Assembly (NCBI RefSeq): GCF_021502675.1
Contig: NZ_JAKFHA010000007.1
Span: 178,351-242,350, forward strand
DNA from: Yinghuangia soli
GTDB taxonomy: Bacteria; Actinomycetota; Actinomycetes; Streptomycetales; Streptomycetaceae
Direction: 5' to 3'
DNA length: 64,000 bases
The notes beneath the pieces were generated by a model. It did no database searches. It was not told the DNA's origin and was given only the letters and a program-made list of their open reading frames with translations. Position numbers and translations under genes: made by a program. This document shows positions 18,758 to 29,000 of this stretch, piece after piece (within the stretch, counting starts at the first letter, position 1; the number at the start of each line of letters is the position of its first letter).

Positions 18758-18862
18758 GCGTCGACCTTTCCTCCGACCCAGGGTACGTGTCAAGCAGCGA
18801 CCATTCGGGTCTCAACATTCGGACAATCTGTCCGGCAATGCTCCGGGACTGCGTCGTGCGGG

Positions 18863-21598
18863 TCACATCTGCGGCCGTTGCACGGGCACCGCGGGCGGGC
18901 GCTCTTCGACCGGCTCGGCGGGGCCGAGGGCCGGCTGCTCGGGCTCGCCGCCCAGTCTGCCGCGGTCCAGGACCTGCAGGACACCGTCCTCCTCCAGCGG
19001 GCCGGAGTAGAGGAAGCCCTGGCCGCGCTGGCAGCCCATGTCGCGCAGGATCACCGCCTGGTTCGGGGTCTCCACGCCGGCCGCGACCAGGGTCAGGCCG
19101 AGGTCGAGGCCGAGGCGCACGATGGTCGAGGTGAGCGCGGTCAGGTGCGGGCACGAGCCGACCTCGGCGACGAACGAGCGGTCGATCTTGAGGGTGTCGA
19201 TCGGCATGCGCCGCAGGTAAGCCAGCGACGACTGGCCGGTGCCGAAGTCGTCGACGGACAGCCGCACGCCGAGGCGCTTGAGCGCCACGATGGAGTCGAT
19301 CAGCGCGTCCGCGTTCTCGCCGCGCACGTTCTCGGTGATCTCCAGGGTGAGCGCCTGCGGGGGCAGCGCGGAGCGGCGCAGCACCGAGTCGACGACGTCC
19401 ACGAAGCCCGGCCCGGTCACCTGCCGGGCGGGCAGGCTGAGGCCCGCGCCGATCTCGTGCCCGGCGGCCCGCCAGCGGACCGCCTGGTCGACGACCTCTT
19501 CGAGCACCCAGCGGCCGAGCGGCGGCATGGGGGCGTCGGCGCCGCCGGACAGCCGGATGAACTCGGCCGCGCCGACCAGGGCCCCGCGGTCGTCGCGGCG
19601 CCGCAGCAGCGCCTCGACCTCGCGGACCCGACCGGTGGCCAGGTCGACGACCGGCTGGTAGAGCACGGTGAGGCGCTTCTCGTGCAGCGCGCGGCGCTGC
19701 CGGGCGGCGCGCTCGACGCGGCGGACCGCGTCCACGTGCATCTGCGGCGCGTACACCTCGACGCGGCCCTTGCCGCCGGACTTCGCGCGGTACATCGCGA
19801 GGTCGGCGTTGCGCATCAGGTCGGCCGGCTCGATGTCGGGGGCGGAGAACGCGATGCCGATCGAGGCGGCGACCCGCACCTCCTGCCCGTTGATCCGGTA
19901 CGGCGCGGACAGCGTGGCCAGCAGGCGCTCGGCGACCTCCCGGATGGCCCGCGGCGAGGCGTCGCCGACCAGCAGCGCGGCGAACTCGTCGCCACCGAAC
20001 CGCGCCACCGTGTCGCCGACCCGGACCGCGTTCTCCAGCCGGCGGGCGGCCTGCACGAGGAGTTCGTCGCCGACCGCGTGGCCGCCCGCGTCGTTGACCG
20101 CCTTGAAGCCGTCCAGGTCGAGGAAGAGCACCGCGATGGTGGGGGTGACGCCGCGGCGCTGCGCCAGCGCGTGCTGGATGCGGTCCTCGAACAGCGCCCG
20201 GTTGGGCAGGTCGGTCAACCGGTCGTGGAACGCGTCGTGTTCGAGCTGGGTCTGCAGCTTGACCCGGTCGGTGACGTCCCGGCTGTTGAGGATGATGCCG
20301 TCGCCGTAGCGGTTGACCGCGGACTCGGTGTGCAGCCACGCGCCGGCCGCGGAGCGGATCCGGCATTCGATCCGGGTCATCGCCGGGCTGCCCGCCTCGT
20401 CCAGGAAGCGGCGCAGGTCGCGCTGCACGCGCGAGCCGTCCTCGGGGTGGATGAGCAGGTCGAGCCGGGTGCCGACGAGCTCCTCGGGCTCGAAGCCGTA
20501 GACCCGGCGGACGGCATGGCTGACGTACTGCAGCACGCCGTCCTTGGCGGCGATCATGATGACGTCGCTGGAGCCCTGCACGACGGACCGGAAGTGGCTC
20601 TCCTTGACCGCCAGTTCCTGGGCCATGAAGACGTTGTCGACGAGCGTGATGCCCTGCCGCAGGACGAGGACCACCAGCACCGAGCCGCCCGCCACCAGGA
20701 CCACCGGGTCGACCGCGCGCCCGGCGACCGCGTCGCCGAGCACGCCCGCGGTGCACACCGCGGCGGCGATGTACGGGGTGAGCGCGGACAGCATCGAGAA
20801 GGTGCGGTGCCCGCCGCCGGGCTGCGCGGGCGGGGTGCCGTCCGCATCGCCCATCCAGGGCGCGGCGGCGAGCAGGATGCTGCCCGCGAACCAGCCGGCG
20901 TCCAGGAGTTCACCGGAGCGGTAGCCGCCGTGCAGGCCGGGGGTGGTCCACAGCGCGTCGCTGACCACCGTGACGGCGAGCGCGACCAGCGCGACGTTGA
21001 GCGCCGCGCGGTCCGCGCTGCCGGCCCGGAAGCGCAGGCCGAGGACCATGCTGACCAGCAGGATGTCCATGACCGGGTAGGCCAGTGTGAGGGCGATCTT
21101 CAGGGCGTCCGAGCGGTCCCCGGTGGCCGAGCGGGCCAGCGCCATGCTCCAGCCGAGGGTGAACAGCGAGCCGGCGATGAGCCAGCCGTCCAGCACCATG
21201 CAGGCCCAGGCCGCGGCGTTCTTCGGGCGCTGTGCGATGAGCAGCAGGCCGATGATCGCGGGCGGCGCGAAGAAGAGGAAGAACCAGTCGGCGGGGCCGG
21301 GGGTGGGCACGTCCTGGCCGAGGACGACCTCGTACCAGCCCCAGATGCCGTTGCCGACCGCGACCATGCAGGCGGAAAGGCCGAGCAGCGCCCAGGACAG
21401 CCCGGCGCGGCCGCGCAGTTGCGCGGCCCGGACGAGGCAGGACACCGCCGCGGCCGCGGCCGCCGCGGCCAGCCCGAAGTCGCCCATCGTGAGCGACACC
21501 GTGGGACTGCCCCACCCCAGGAGCGCGCCGATGGTGTAGGCGACGCACAGCGGGACGGCGGCGGACAGGACACGCCGCCTGGTACGGAATCCGGACAA
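18863..21598 (-). CDS. Membrane PAS-GGDEF-EAL protein with degenerate EAL domain
   Basis: About 911 residues. The N-terminal third is a membrane region with roughly eight to ten hydrophobic spans, then a PAS domain (about 350-460: HFRSVVQGSSDVIMIAAKDG), GGDEF (RFGGDEFAALL; GGDEF at 535-539) and EAL. The GGDEF signature is intact, so c-di-GMP synthesis is plausible. In the EAL domain EALLR, DDFGTG and KIDRSF are kept. The usual metal-binding Asn is Ser721 (LSLPARQ) and the usual VAEGVET Glu is Ala840 (VAAGVET), so phosphodiesterase activity is doubtful. The start is TTG 21598 without a clear Shine-Dalgarno. Its position next to ilvB matches the Streptomyces gene order. Confidence 0.9.
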   Translation of the reverse strand: MSGFRTRRRVLSAAVPLCVAYTIGALLGWGSPTVSLTMGDFGLAAAAAAAAVSCLVRAAQLRGRAGLSWALLGLSACMVAVGNGIWGWYEVVLGQDVPTPGPADWFFLFFAPPAIIGLLLIAQRPKNAAAWACMVLDGWLIAGSLFTLGWSMALARSATGDRSDALKIALTLAYPVMDILLVSMVLGLRFRAGSADRAALNVALVALAVTVVSDALWTTPGLHGGYRSGELLDAGWFAGSILLAAAPWMGDADGTPPAQPGGGHRTFSMLSALTPYIAAAVCTAGVLGDAVAGRAVDPVVLVAGGSVLVVLVLRQGITLVDNVFMAQELAVKESHFRSVVQGSSDVIMIAAKDGVLQYVSHAVRRVYGFEPEELVGTRLDLLIHPEDGSRVQRDLRRFLDEAGSPAMTRIECRIRSAAGAWLHTESAVNRYGDGIILNSRDVTDRVKLQTQLEHDAFHDRLTDLPNRALFEDRIQHALAQRRGVTPTIAVLFLDLDGFKAVNDAGGHAVGDELLVQAARRLENAVRVGDTVARFGGDEFAALLVGDASPRAIREVAERLLATLSAPYRINGQEVRVAASIGIAFSAPDIEPADLMRNADLAMYRAKSGGKGRVEVYAPQMHVDAVRRVERAARQRRALHEKRLTVLYQPVVDLATGRVREVEALLRRRDDRGALVGAAEFIRLSGGADAPMPPLGRWVLEEVVDQAVRWRAAGHEIGAGLSLPARQVTGPGFVDVVDSVLRRSALPPQALTLEITENVRGENADALIDSIVALKRLGVRLSVDDFGTGQSSLAYLRRMPIDTLKIDRSFVAEVGSCPHLTALTSTIVRLGLDLGLTLVAAGVETPNQAVILRDMGCQRGQGFLYSGPLEEDGVLQVLDRGRLGGEPEQPALGPAEPVEERPPAVPVQRPQM

Positions 21599-21998
21599 GA
21601 TCAGCGGTCACGCCCGCTCGGAGCGCCCGCCAGGGGCCGCTCTCTTCGGGTGGGTCCAGCGGGCATCGGCGCGGTAGTCCCCCGGCATTGACGACTCCCC
21701 TCCTCGCCGGGACCGGTGAACGGCCGGCCCCCGGCGCAGAACTGACGGCCTGCCCCACCCGGGCCCCGATCGCGCACGCCTCAGGCGTTCCACGATTCGG
21801 ACGATACACCAGTTCCGTCACTGTGCGCTCGCTTCTCAGAACCCAGAGTAACCAACTTTCCCCATGTGCACGTCCCGTTCCAGGGAACTTGTGCCGAAGT
21901 GCGCAGGAAATGCGCGGCAATTACCCGCCCGGGACGTACCGGGGTGGCGAATGCACCGCCCCGGCCGAGGTGGTCGGGGTGGCGCGGAAAAGCGGGGG
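21599..21998. other. 400-bp intergenic region, no gene seen
   Basis: Lies between the 3' end of the DUF2079 gene and the TTG start of the GGDEF/EAL gene, both on the minus strand. Open frames here lack ribosome sites and have no recognisable domain. It is less GC-rich around 21790-21860, where a promoter for the GGDEF/EAL gene is likely, but I cannot place its boxes with confidence. Confidence 0.5.
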
Positions 21999-23600
21999 TT
22001 ATCCGATCATCGCCGTGCGCTGCAAAATGACCACGCCCTTGCCGGAGGCCACGCGGGTGAATCCCTGGCCTTCCAAGTGGGCGATCCAGGTGCGCGCCCA
22101 CTCTTCCTTGCCGTCCCAATCGTCGATCGCGATCCAGCCGGGACCGGGCAGCACGGTCGGGAAGTTCGTGACCCGGGCCCGCGAGGTGAGCCGGGGCGCG
22201 AGCCGCTCGGTGCTGCTCACGTTGGCGTCGTCCGGGATCTTGCCGACCAGTTGCTCGGCCCGCTTCACCTTCTCGTCGACCGTCCAGGTCGGCTTGTGCA
22301 GCAGGTCCATGAGCGGGAAGTCGCGGCACAGCGCGAGCGAGACGGCGAGCGGCACGATCACCGCCTTGGCGGCGTACCGGCGCAGCCAGTCCACCTTGGA
22401 CGTGCGCAACTTGACCACCGCGTCCACGAAAGCCGCGAAGACGATGGGCATCAGCACCGCGCTGTAGTGGAAGAAGACGCCCCAGTAGAACTCGTTGCTC
22501 GACGTGAACCGCCACAGCAGCGTGGGCAGCACCATGATCAGGATCGGCGAGCGCAGGGCGAGGAACCCGGTCGGCACCAGGAGCGTGAACAGCGTCATCC
22601 ACTTCACGCTCGGGAAGAGCATGTCGGCGGGCAGGCCGAGGACCAGCTTGGTGAGCGGCACCTTGTCCGCTCCGGTGCCGGGCACCGCGTTGCCCGCGCG
22701 CGTGGTGCCGTCCAGGTTGCCCCAGAAGGGGTACGTGCCGGTCGGGTTGATGGCCGGCAGGATCACGAACACCACGACCACGAAGGCGACGATGCCGACT
22801 CCGACGGCGATCGCGGCCCACTTCCACTGCCGCCGGACGGCCAGGTACACGCCGGCCGCCGCGATGGTCAGCGACAGGTCCTCCTTGACCAGGACCAGCG
22901 GCAGCAGCCACAGCAGACCGGTGCCGTACTTGCCGAGCAGGAAGCGCTCCAGGCCGAAGGCGATCATCGGCACCGCGAAGCAGATCTCGTGGAACTCGAA
23001 GGCCACCGCGCTCTGCAGGCCCCAGGCCAGGCCGTACGCGATGCCGAACGCGGCGCCGCCCAGGTTGCCGAACGCCCGCATGCCGATGCGCGTCATCGGG
23101 ATCACCGACAGCGCGATCAGCAGCGATTGCGCGACGAGCAGCGTGCCCGGCCCCGGGAAGACCCGGTAGACCGGGCCGAGCAGCGCGAGGATCGGGTGGA
23201 AGTGCTCGCCAAGCACGTTGAAGCCGGGGTCGCGGATGTCCGAGACCGGCGCCTGGAAGTGCGCGTAGTTGCGGACCACCTGCTCGAACAGGCCCAGGTC
23301 GTACGCGTGCGTCTCCATGCGCCGGTGCTTGAGCAGCGCGTATGTGGCGTAGACGGCGAAGAACGCCGCGGCGAACAGGTACGGCACCGCGGCCGGGCCG
23401 AGCCGGACCTCGCGCCAGGAGCGCCACTCGCGCCACCGGGGTTCCGCCCGCCGGCCGGCCTTCCCCGGCTCCGCCGCACCGACGGCCGCGCGGCCGTCCT
23501 GCGCGGGGATCTCCGTGTGCCGGGCCGACTCGACTGCGCCGGGGGTGTCGGCACCGGCGGCAGCCTCGGTGTCCTCGACCCGGCTCACCGGATTGTTCAT
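21999..23600 (-). CDS. DUF2079 polytopic membrane protein
   Basis: 533 residues from ATG 23600 (MNNPVSRVED), with GGAGAA upstream. A cytoplasmic Ala/Pro/Glu-rich N-terminus of about 70 residues is followed by about nine to ten membrane spans and a soluble C-terminal domain (from about 415: KPTWTVDEKVKRAEQLVGKIPDDANVS). The first loop carries YDLGLFEQVVRNYAHFQAP and LGEHFHPILALLGP, which is characteristic of DUF2079 and resembles the acidic loop of GT-C glycosyltransferases. It may be a lipid-linked sugar transferase; the substrate is unknown. Confidence 0.88.
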   Translation of the reverse strand: MNNPVSRVEDTEAAAGADTPGAVESARHTEIPAQDGRAAVGAAEPGKAGRRAEPRWREWRSWREVRLGPAAVPYLFAAAFFAVYATYALLKHRRMETHAYDLGLFEQVVRNYAHFQAPVSDIRDPGFNVLGEHFHPILALLGPVYRVFPGPGTLLVAQSLLIALSVIPMTRIGMRAFGNLGGAAFGIAYGLAWGLQSAVAFEFHEICFAVPMIAFGLERFLLGKYGTGLLWLLPLVLVKEDLSLTIAAAGVYLAVRRQWKWAAIAVGVGIVAFVVVVFVILPAINPTGTYPFWGNLDGTTRAGNAVPGTGADKVPLTKLVLGLPADMLFPSVKWMTLFTLLVPTGFLALRSPILIMVLPTLLWRFTSSNEFYWGVFFHYSAVLMPIVFAAFVDAVVKLRTSKVDWLRRYAAKAVIVPLAVSLALCRDFPLMDLLHKPTWTVDEKVKRAEQLVGKIPDDANVSSTERLAPRLTSRARVTNFPTVLPGPGWIAIDDWDGKEEWARTWIAHLEGQGFTRVASGKGVVILQRTAMIG

Positions 23601-23719
23601 GGTTCTCCGCTTCACCCACCGGCCGCGAGGCCGCCGGGGCGGCCCCCGGAACGTCGGCCCCAGACCCTACCAATCTGATACGTGCGGGCCTGCCCTGCCG
23701 GTTGCGTGGAAAAGCGGAT

Positions 23720-24715
23720 TCACTCTCCCGAAGCGGCCGCCCCGGTCGCGCCCGGTCCGGCCACGATGTTCGCGAGCGGTTCGCCGGCCGCCCACGCGGT
23801 CACCTGACGGCGGATCAATTGCAGTGCCCGGGGCAGGAATGCCGACGAGCTGCCGCCCACGTGCGGGCTGATGAGCACCCCGGGCGCGTATCGCAGCGGG
23901 TGGTCGGCGGGCAGCGGCTCCGGGTCGGTGACGTCCAGCGCCGCGGTGATCCGGCCGCTCGCCAGCTCGGCGAGCAGGGCCTTGGTGTCGACGACCGGTC
24001 CGCGCGAGACGTTGACCAGCAGCGCGCCGTCCCTCATGCGGGCCAGGAACGCGGCGTCCACCAGGCCGCGGGTGTCGTCGGTGAGCGGCGTGGTCAGGAT
24101 GACGACGTCGGCGGCGGGCAGCAGCCCGGGCAGCTCGGCGAGACCCCGGACCGGAGCGCCGTCCGCGGTGGTGCGCGCGGTGCGGGCGACGCGCACGACC
24201 TCGGCCTCGAAGCCGGCCAGGCGCCGGTCGACGGCCTCGCCGATCGCGCCGTACCCCAGGATCAGCACGGTCTTGTCGGCGAGCGCCGGATAGAAGCCGG
24301 CGAGCCACTCCCCGGAGTCCTGGCCGCGCACGAAGGCGGGGACGCCGCGCAGCGACGCCAGGGTGAGCGCTATCGCCAGCTCTGCGGTGCTCGCCTCGTG
24401 GATCCCGCGGCCGTTGGCCAGCACCGCACCCGGCGGCAGGTACGGCAGCACGTGCTCGAAGCCCGCGGTCAGCGTCTGCACCACGCGCACCTGCGGCATC
24501 TCGGCGAGCACCCGCAGCGGGGTGGGGTCGAAGGTGTACGGCAGCACGTAGAAGTCGACGCCGTCGTGCTCGGTCGGCGGTGCGCCGACCCCGTCGTACA
24601 CCTCGATGCCGAGGCCGCCGGGCAGGCCGCCGACCTGGTCGGGCGGGTACGGGATGCGCACGCGGCCGCGCTTCGTGGGCGCGGAGGCGGCGGGCGAGGG
24701 AGTGGAGGTGGCCAT
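23720..24715 (-). CDS. D-isomer-specific 2-hydroxyacid dehydrogenase family protein
   Basis: 331 residues. The NAD(P)-binding motif is VLILGYGAIGEAVDRRLAGF. The catalytic Arg is in LLVNVSRGPVVDT, the Glu is near DVTDPEPLPADHPL, and the His is in ISPHVGGSSSAFLPRA. Substrate is not predictable from sequence; glyoxylate/hydroxypyruvate reductase-like or phosphonate-like relatives are possible. ATG 24715 lies 96 bp from the divergent lipoprotein gene, so a shared divergent promoter region is likely. Confidence 0.9.
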   Translation of the reverse strand: MATSTPSPAASAPTKRGRVRIPYPPDQVGGLPGGLGIEVYDGVGAPPTEHDGVDFYVLPYTFDPTPLRVLAEMPQVRVVQTLTAGFEHVLPYLPPGAVLANGRGIHEASTAELAIALTLASLRGVPAFVRGQDSGEWLAGFYPALADKTVLILGYGAIGEAVDRRLAGFEAEVVRVARTARTTADGAPVRGLAELPGLLPAADVVILTTPLTDDTRGLVDAAFLARMRDGALLVNVSRGPVVDTKALLAELASGRITAALDVTDPEPLPADHPLRYAPGVLISPHVGGSSSAFLPRALQLIRRQVTAWAAGEPLANIVAGPGATGAAASGE

Positions 24716-24811
24716 GCGGGGAACTCTATTTGCGCTGCGGACGTCCTCGGGGCAGGTGGGCTGCGCGTACCGCGGAACACCGCGACTGTGCGGCGGATTT
24801 ACGGCGGATCA

Positions 24812-25996
24812 GTGAGGCGGTGGACCGTGGTCCCGAGAGGACGCAGGCGTGGCAGCGGGCGCAGACCCGGACAGGCCGCGGCGCTCGTGGTGGTGGCCGC
24901 CGTGCTGGCGGCCGCGGGATGCTCGTCGGACGACGGCGGCGGTGGCGGTGGCGGTGGCGGCACGCCGGCTCCGGTCGGCAGTGCGCCCACGGCGCTTCCG
25001 CCCGGCCCGACCGCGACCGGAGTGCCCGCCGCCGCGGTGACCGGCGACGTCGCGACCGGCCTCGACAGCCCGTGGGGCGTGGCGCCGCTGCCGGAGGGCG
25101 GGGCGCTGGTGGCCTCGCGCGACACCGGCAAGGTCTTCCAGATCCCGCCGGGCGGCGGGCCGGCCGTCGCCGTCGGCCAGGTGCCCGGTTCGGTGCACCG
25201 CGGCGAGGGCGGCCTCCTCGGGCTGGCCCTGTCGCCCGACTTCGCGAACGACAGCTGGGTGTACCTCTACACCACGACGGCCGAGGACAACCGCATCCTG
25301 CGCATGAAGTACGGCCGGGACGTCGGCCTGACCGCGGCGGAGACGGTCTTCACCGGCATCCCCAAGGGCGGGAACCACAACGGCGGCCGGATCGCCTTCG
25401 GCCCGGACGGCATGCTGTACGCCGGGACCGGCGAGGCGGGCGACAAGCCGCTGTCCCAGGACCTGTCCTCGACGGGCGGCAAGATCCTGCGCATGACGCC
25501 GGACGGCAAGCCGGCCCCCGGCAACCCGTTCCCCGGTTCGGTGGTCTACAGCCTCGGGCACCGCAACGTGCAGGGCCTGGCCTGGGATTCGGCCGGGCGG
25601 CTGTGGGCGGCGGAGTTCGGCCAGAACACCTGGGACGAGCTCAACCTCGTGGTGCCCGGGGCCAACTACGGCTGGCCGGCGGTCGAGGGCAAGTCCGAGG
25701 ACCCGCGGTTCGTGCCGCCGCTGGCGCAGTGGCAGACCTCCGAGGCGTCGCCGAGCGGCATCGCGATCGTGGACGACGTGGTCTACATGGCCGGCCTGCG
25801 CGGCGAGCGCCTGTGGCAGGTGCCGCTGCGCGGCGACGCGGTCGGCACGCCGGTCGCGCTGTTCACCGAGAAGTACGGCCGGCTGCGCACGGTGCTGGCC
25901 GCGCCGGGCGGCCTGTGGGTGACCACGAGCAACACCGACGGCCGCGGGGACGTGCGGGGCGGCGACGACCGGATCCTGGCGGTCAAGCTGGGCTGA
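24812..25996 (+). CDS. Secreted lipoprotein, glucose/sorbosone dehydrogenase (PQQ-type beta-propeller) family
   Basis: About 394 residues. An Arg-rich N-region, a hydrophobic core and the lipobox VLAAAGCSS (Cys about residue 37) indicate a lipoprotein. A Gly/Pro-rich linker precedes a six-bladed propeller. Family motifs are GLLGLALSPDF, NGGRIAFGPDGMLYAGTGEAGD, YSLGHRNVQGLAWD, and AEFGQNTWDELNLV with GANYGWP. It probably oxidises a sugar or related alcohol outside the membrane; cofactor use is not certain. In-frame GTG codons at 24788, 24812 and 24827 are all possible starts; 24812 is chosen for a GGCGGA upstream and a normal signal length. Confidence 0.88.
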   Translation: MRRWTVVPRGRRRGSGRRPGQAAALVVVAAVLAAAGCSSDDGGGGGGGGGTPAPVGSAPTALPPGPTATGVPAAAVTGDVATGLDSPWGVAPLPEGGALVASRDTGKVFQIPPGGGPAVAVGQVPGSVHRGEGGLLGLALSPDFANDSWVYLYTTTAEDNRILRMKYGRDVGLTAAETVFTGIPKGGNHNGGRIAFGPDGMLYAGTGEAGDKPLSQDLSSTGGKILRMTPDGKPAPGNPFPGSVVYSLGHRNVQGLAWDSAGRLWAAEFGQNTWDELNLVVPGANYGWPAVEGKSEDPRFVPPLAQWQTSEASPSGIAIVDDVVYMAGLRGERLWQVPLRGDAVGTPVALFTEKYGRLRTVLAAPGGLWVTTSNTDGRGDVRGGDDRILAVKLG

Positions 25997-26026
25997 ACCG
26001 CGGTCGGGCTGCCGCCCGGCCGCAGC

Positions 26027-26055
26027 CGCCTGACGCCTGCCGCAGGCGTCAGGCG
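26027..26055. terminator. Shared terminator between convergent genes
   Basis: Perfect 13-bp stem, CGCCTGACGCCTG (26027-26039) with its complement (26043-26055), and a 3-nt loop. It lies between the sugar-dehydrogenase-like gene and the LuxR gene, and the right arm overlaps the LuxR stop codon. It can act in both directions. Confidence 0.8.
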
Positions 26056-29000
26056 GAGTCCACCAGTTGCAGGCGGTGGGCGAGCGCCGCCGCCTCGCCG
26101 CGGCTGGACACCTCGAGCTTCCCGAGGATGTTCGAGACGTGCACGCTCGCCGTCTTGACGCTGATGAACAGCTCCTCGGCGATCTGCCGGTTGCTGCGCC
26201 CGTCCACGACCAGCCGCAGCACGTCGCGCTCGCGCGGGGTGAGCGCCGGACCGTCCTGCGGCTCCCCGGTCGGCACCGCCTCGGCACGCCCGGCGGCGGC
26301 CGGAGCACCGGAACCGCCGGGTGCCGGCGTCCCCCCGTCGATCACCAGGCGGGCGCGCCGGGCCAGGAGTTCGGTCTCCTCGGTGAGCGGCCGCGCGCCG
26401 AGCGCGACCGCGGCGGCGTGCGCGAGCGACAGCTGCTCGGCGGCCCGGGGGCGGTCGCCGGCCGCGATGAGCGCGGTGGCGAGCCTGCTGCGGACCCGGG
26501 CCAGGGCGTACGGCTTGCTGGTCAGCTCCCAGGCGGCCACCGCCTCTTCCCAGTGCTCGACGGTCGCTTCGCCCTCGGCGCGGGCCAGTTCGGCGCGCAG
26601 GTTCACGGCGTGCGCGGTGTCCAGGTCGCAGTCCTGGGCCAGGGCGAGCGCCGCGGTGCGCATGCGCTTGAGCACTTCCTGGCGTGCCTTGAGCTCCGCG
26701 CCGCCGCGCGGGTAGCCGGCCAGTTCGGTGGCGTCGCCCTCGGCCCGGGCTGCCTCCAGGAGCAGCGGCCAGACGTACCGCTGGTGGCCGGCCGGGAAGG
26801 CCCCGCGCAGTTCGAGGCGGATCAGTTCGCGGACGTCCGCGAGGCGGCCGACGCGGCGCGCCACGGACACTTCGAGCATGCGCAGCGGGATGAGGAACTG
26901 CGGTTCGATGTACGTCGATCCGGCGATCTCGCGGGCCCGTTCCAGGGCCGCGTTGGCGGCCGCGATGTCGCCGCGGGCGAGGGCGATCTCGACGACCAGC
27001 CGGTAGGCGTGCCCGACCGTCTCGGGCTTGGGGTCGTAGTCGAAGACCTCGTCGAGGACGGCCGCGGCCTCGGTCCACTCGCCCAGCGAGACCAGGGCCT
27101 CGGCCAGGTTGCCGATGGAGAACGACCCGAGCCCGCGGACCAGTCCGCGCTCGCGGGCGATGGCCAGCGACTCGCGCCCGGCTTCGACCGCCTCGCGGTG
27201 CCGGCCGAGGCCTTCGAGCACCGAGGCCAGGTTGCTGAGCACCAGGCACATGATGTCCGGCTCGGACGCGCGGGCCGCGATCGCGCGGGCTTCCTCGAAG
27301 TAGGCCAGGCCCTCTTCGGGGCGCCCGAGCGAGACGACCAGGCAGCCGAGCGTCTTGAGGATGGTGGCCTCGTCGGCCGGGTGGCGGCCGACGCTCTTGG
27401 CGATCGCGAGGGCTTCGCGGGCGGTGGCGATGGACTGCTCGGTCGGGTGGTCGAGCATCTCGTCGCGGGCGATCTGGCCGAGCACGCGGGCGTGTTCGAT
27501 GGACGGCGGCAGGCCGACCAGCAGCGCCTCGGCCTTCTGCAGCTCGACCAGGCCGCTGGCCCGGTTGCTGTTGCGCAGCAGGCCGGCCCGGATCGCCCAC
27601 AGGCTCGCCGCGCGGCGCGGGTCCTGCTCGGGGTCCACCAGGTCGAGGGCCTGGCGGCAGAACGCCAGCGCGCGGTCGTACGCGGTGTCGAAACGGGCCG
27701 GGGCGATGGCCGCGGTGAGCAGGTCGAGCAGGGTCATACCGGTGAGGAGTTCCGGCTCGGGGACCTGCTCCCACAGTTCGAGGGCGCGTTCCAGGAGGCG
27801 GAACTGCTCGCCGAAGGCGTAGCGGGAGCGCGCGGTCTCGGCGGCGGCGAGCACCGCGGGAAGCGCCTCGGTGGCACGGCCCGCGTGGTACCAGTACATC
27901 GCCAGGCGGCTGGAGTACTCGTCGCAGGGCACGAGGTCGGGGCGCTTCTCCAGGCCCTCGGCGTACCGGACGTACATGCGCATGCGCTCGCCGGGCAGCA
28001 GGTCGTCGCGGACCGCCTCGCGGACCAGCGCGTGCCGGAACTGGTAGCCCTCGCCGTCCTTGGTGGGGACCAGGACGTGCATGGAGACCGCGCTGCGCAG
28101 CGCGTCGTCGAGTTGCGTGTTGTCCATGCCGGCCACTTCGGCGAGCAGCGGGTGCCCGACGGTGGAGCCGCCGACCGCGGCCACCCGGACCACGCTCTGC
28201 GTCGCGTCGGGCAGGTCCTCGACGCGGATCAGGAGCAGGTCGCGCAGGGTGTCGGAGAGCTCGGTGAGGCGGCCGCAGCGCACGCTGCAGGCCAGTTCCT
28301 CGACGAAGAAGGCGTTGCCCTCGGATTTCTGGAAGATCTGCCGGACCAGCCGGCGCGACGGCTCCTCGCCGAGGATGCCGCGCAGCTGGTCGCCGACCTG
28401 GGCGCGGGTGAGGCGGCCGAGGTCGAGGCGGCGGACCGTGCGTATGCGGTCCAGCTCGACGAGCAGCGGGCGGAGCGGATGGCGCCGGTCGATGGCGTCG
28501 GCGCGGTAGGTGCCGACGATGAGGATCCGGCCCCGGCGCATCGAGCGGATCAGGAAGGAGAGGAGTTCGCGGGTGGACGCGTCGGCCCAGTGCAGGTCCT
28601 CGAACGCGACCACCAGGGTGCGGTCCTCGCCGAGGCGTTCCAGCACGCGCAGCATGAGTTCGAAGAGCCGGGCCCGGTCGTAGTCGCCCGAGGCGCCGCC
28701 GGACGGTACGGGAGCCAGGTGCGGCATGACCCAGGCGAGATCCTGCTCGCGTCCCGCGACCGCCTCGGCCAGCTCGGGGCCGAGAACGTCGGTGAGGGCG
28801 CGCATGGCGGCCGAGACGGGGGCGAACGGCAGGCCTTCGGCACCCAGCTCCAGGCAGCCGCCGACCGCGGTGACCGCGCCGGTGCCCTCGGCCTGGTCGA
28901 AGAACTCCTGCAGCAGGCGGGTCTTGCCCACGCCGGCCTCGCCGGCGATCAGCACCACGCCCGGGGTGCCCGCGTCCGCGGCGCGGAGGGCGTCCGCGAG

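Noticed and set aside
21688-22467. Plus-strand frame in the 21.6-22.0 kb gap
   Set aside because: It continues antisense through the DUF2079 gene and has no domain, so the gap is reported as gene-free.
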